A DNA stretch of 6,195 nucleotides from Candidatus Bathyarchaeota archaeon (GTDB lineage Archaea; Thermoproteota; Bathyarchaeia; Bathyarchaeales; B26-1): positions 1 through 6,195 of the forward strand of contig QMYL01000064.1 of NCBI GenBank assembly GCA_003662645.1, read 5' to 3'. Position numbers and translations under genes: made by a program. Shown piece by piece: positions 4,570 through 6,195 of the stretch (positions are counted from its first letter, which is position 1; the number at the start of each line of letters is the position of its first letter). Under the pieces are notes generated by a model. The model was given only the letters and a program-made list of their open reading frames with translations, ran no database searches and was not told the origin of the DNA.

Positions 4570-6120
4570 TTGAGTGAATCCGAGAAACTTCAGAGGATAG
4601 TTTCCCTCTTCATGGAGACTGGATACCAGCTCGATAAGGGAGCCTTCGACCTCTTGAGGGATATCTCCAGAAATGTAACCCTTGGTGAATTGGAGAAGGC
4701 CGTTAGGGATCTAATTAAGGAGGTTGAGAACCTACCCGAGAGGCCGATCTTCATAAACCGTGAACTGATAGAGGAGAGGGTTAAGGAGCTCATCCCAGAG
4801 GCTGAAGCTACGCCCCCAACCATCGGTAAGGTATCTTTCCACCCCTATGCTAAAGAGATCGAGCCTGATGTAGAGGTTATTATGGATCCAACAGATGAGA
4901 TCCAGACCACCTGCTCCCTTGAGGATTATATAGATTACTTCCGGGATAGGTTCAGAAGGATGAGTAGGCTCCTTAGGCAGAGGATGGATGTCAGGGACTC
5001 TCTAACACTCTCTGAAGCCCTCAAATCGCCAAACAACTCTAAGGTTAGGGTTATATGCATGGTCACCGACAAGAGGGAGACCAGGAGGGGAATCTTCCTA
5101 GAAGTCGAAGACCTTGAGACTAACGCGACTGTCTATGTCCCATCGGAGAACGGCGGGGCTATAGAGAAGGCTAGGACCCTACTCCTTGACCAGGTTGTAT
5201 GCCTCCAACTGACCAAGGGGAAGGGTTCACTCCTAATAGTTGACGACGTATTCCCCCCGGATATACCGATAAGGAAGACCCATAGGGCCCCGATCCCCGT
5301 CTATGCAGCCCTCATATCAGACCTACACGTAGGAAGCAAGATGTTCATGGAGAAGGAGTTCCGCCAATTCATATCATGGCTGAATGGGAGGGTTGGGGAT
5401 CGAAGGCTGAGGAGGATAGCGAGCCACGTAAAGTACCTCATAATAGCAGGTGATATAGTCGATGGGGTGGGGATCTACCCAAAACAGATCGAGGAGTTAA
5501 GCGTCGACGACATATATGAACAGTACAGGCTGGCAGTTGAGATCCTGAAGGATCTACCCGACTACATTGAGGTCATAGTTATACCTGGAAACCACGATGC
5601 ATCCCGTAGGGCTCTCCCACAACCAGCCCTCTTGAAGGATTACGCAGAGCCACTCTACGAACTTGAGGGGGTAAGCATATTGGGGAATCCCTCCACCATA
5701 AGCCTCCATGGGGTTAGGGTACTCATACACCACGGTAGAAGCCTAGACGACGTCATATCCTTCGCCCCAAACATGGACTTCCAAGAGCCAGATAAGGCTA
5801 TGAAACTCCTCCTGCAGAGTCGACATCTAGCCCCGATCTATGGTGGGAGAACCCTGATAGCGCCTGAGAGGAAGGATTTACTCGTCATAGAGGAGGTTCC
5901 AGACATCTACCACGCCGGGCACGTCCATGTTATGAGCTATAGCACCTACCGGGATGTCCTTTTAGTGAATTCCGGCGCATGGCAGGAACAGACCGAGTAT
6001 CAGAGGGAGATGGGGCATACGCCTAACCCAGGTGTAGCTCCCATAGTAAACCTGCAGAACCTGCAGGTTGTAACTGTAGACTTCACCTCTTCGTATGGGA
6101 TTGTTCTGTCAGGTATTTAG
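4570..6120 (+). CDS. polB: DNA polymerase D small subunit DP1 (3'-5' proofreading exonuclease subunit)
   Basis: 516 residues. Partners the large catalytic subunit DP2, absent from this window, to form the heterodimeric archaeal replicase PolD; DP1 supplies the Mre11-like proofreading nuclease. Residues 1-75 are a helical N-terminal domain of the family, about 140-230 an OB-fold (KVRVICMV...GIFLEVEDL), and 240-516 a calcineurin-like phosphoesterase domain. Every metal motif is intact: SDLHVG (D251, H253), GDIVDG (D295), GNHD (N341, H342), IHHG (H387/H388), HAGHVH (H448, H451, H453). It should therefore be nucleolytically active, unlike the dead phosphoesterase domains of eukaryotic B-subunits. 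It is shorter than the roughly 600-residue Pyrococcus and Methanocaldococcus proteins, mainly in the N-terminal/linker part. The start is TTG with GAGGT 6 bases upstream; the next in-frame ATG (codon 15) would cut the conserved first helix. The name polB follows euryarchaeal usage and does not mean a family B polymerase. Confidence 0.95.
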   Translation: MSESEKLQRIVSLFMETGYQLDKGAFDLLRDISRNVTLGELEKAVRDLIKEVENLPERPIFINRELIEERVKELIPEAEATPPTIGKVSFHPYAKEIEPDVEVIMDPTDEIQTTCSLEDYIDYFRDRFRRMSRLLRQRMDVRDSLTLSEALKSPNNSKVRVICMVTDKRETRRGIFLEVEDLETNATVYVPSENGGAIEKARTLLLDQVVCLQLTKGKGSLLIVDDVFPPDIPIRKTHRAPIPVYAALISDLHVGSKMFMEKEFRQFISWLNGRVGDRRLRRIASHVKYLIIAGDIVDGVGIYPKQIEELSVDDIYEQYRLAVEILKDLPDYIEVIVIPGNHDASRRALPQPALLKDYAEPLYELEGVSILGNPSTISLHGVRVLIHHGRSLDDVISFAPNMDFQEPDKAMKLLLQSRHLAPIYGGRTLIAPERKDLLVIEEVPDIYHAGHVHVMSYSTYRDVLLVNSGAWQEQTEYQREMGHTPNPGVAPIVNLQNLQVVTVDFTSSYGIVLSGI

Positions 6121-6195
6121 GTGCATAGCCAACTAGAGAGCCGAACCTCCCATCCTCATTGAAGATTCTCCTGATTAGGGTGCGCGGTATAGCTA
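6083..6195 (-). CDS. Probable C-terminal end of an unrecognised gene (starts beyond the right edge)
   Basis: From the right edge leftward one minus-strand frame stays open for 36 codons and stops at TGA (6083-6085), overlapping the last 38 bases of DP1 in convergent orientation. Its peptide includes RTLIRRIFNEDGRFG and LVGYAPKYL, a natural-looking mix of charged and hydrophobic residues, and its Arg codons include AGG and AGA as elsewhere in the window. Nothing else in 6121-6195 is open: the plus-strand frames and the other two minus-strand frames hit stops quickly. An open run of 36 codons can arise by chance, and I do not recognise the family. It is proposed mainly because the space downstream of DP1 would otherwise be empty in a densely packed genome. 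Confidence 0.4.
   Translation of the reverse strand, partial: AIPRTLIRRIFNEDGRFGSLVGYAPKYLTEQSHTKR

Noticed and set aside
4590..4823. 77-codon minus-strand open frame opposite the DP1 N-terminus
   Set aside because: It is antisense to the conserved DP1 helical domain and has no independent support.
6049..6069. Tandem 9-base repeat (AACCTGCAG twice) with a 12-base palindrome near the DP1 end
   Set aside because: It encodes Asn-Leu-Gln twice in a stretch where other DP1 proteins have a similar V-N/D-L-x-x-L pattern of the same length, so it is probably coincidence rather than an insertion or a site.

Overview
The window reads as a piece of archaeal chromosome. The main evidence is an intact small subunit (DP1) of the D-family DNA polymerase, a replicase found only in archaea. 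A two-domain Sua5 and an archaeal-style ThpR support this. So do the promoters (AT-rich TATA-like boxes about 25 nt before the inferred transcript starts), the G/A-rich Shine-Dalgarno sites, and the GTG and TTG starts. Heavy use of AGG/AGA and ATA codons and charge-rich proteins suggest a thermophile. Having DP1 argues against Sulfolobales and Desulfurococcales and fits euryarchaeal, korarchaeal, bathyarchaeal or related lineages. I cannot place it more closely.

Layout, left to right. (1) 1-1110, minus strand: the N-terminal 370 codons of an FAD-dependent oxidoreductase of the phytoene desaturase / carotenoid isomerase / retinol saturase type, preceded by an unusual membrane region of about six helices. 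The gene runs off the left edge. (2) 1111-1265: an AT-rich divergent promoter region. (3) 1266-2048, plus: a xylose-isomerase-like TIM-barrel sugar isomerase/epimerase. (4) 2045-2614, minus: thpR, an RNA 2',3'-cyclic phosphodiesterase whose stop codon interlocks with the stop of the TIM-barrel gene. (5) 2615-2744: a second divergent promoter region. (6) 2745-3761, plus: sua5, making threonylcarbamoyl-AMP for the tRNA t6A modification. (7) 3772-4416, plus: a PAP2-like membrane protein that has lost two conserved active-site residues, probably in an operon with sua5. (8) 4417-4569: a short intergenic region that starts with a long imperfect hairpin. (9) 4570-6120, plus: DP1. (10) 6083-6195, minus: the probable C-terminal end of an unrecognised gene converging on DP1.

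The genes do not form one pathway. thpR and sua5 are both tied to RNA or tRNA processing and share a divergent promoter region. DP1 is a core replication gene. The PAP2-like protein and the flavoprotein are both membrane proteins that could act on lipids or isoprenoids, but nothing links them directly. Packing is tight: no gene-free stretch exceeds about 155 bases. I saw no tRNA, rRNA, CRISPR array, insertion sequence or integrase.

I found no clear new multi-gene system. The best leads are the PAP2 protein with a degenerate active site, the membrane-domain fusion on the flavoprotein, and the worn-down interdomain linker of Sua5.
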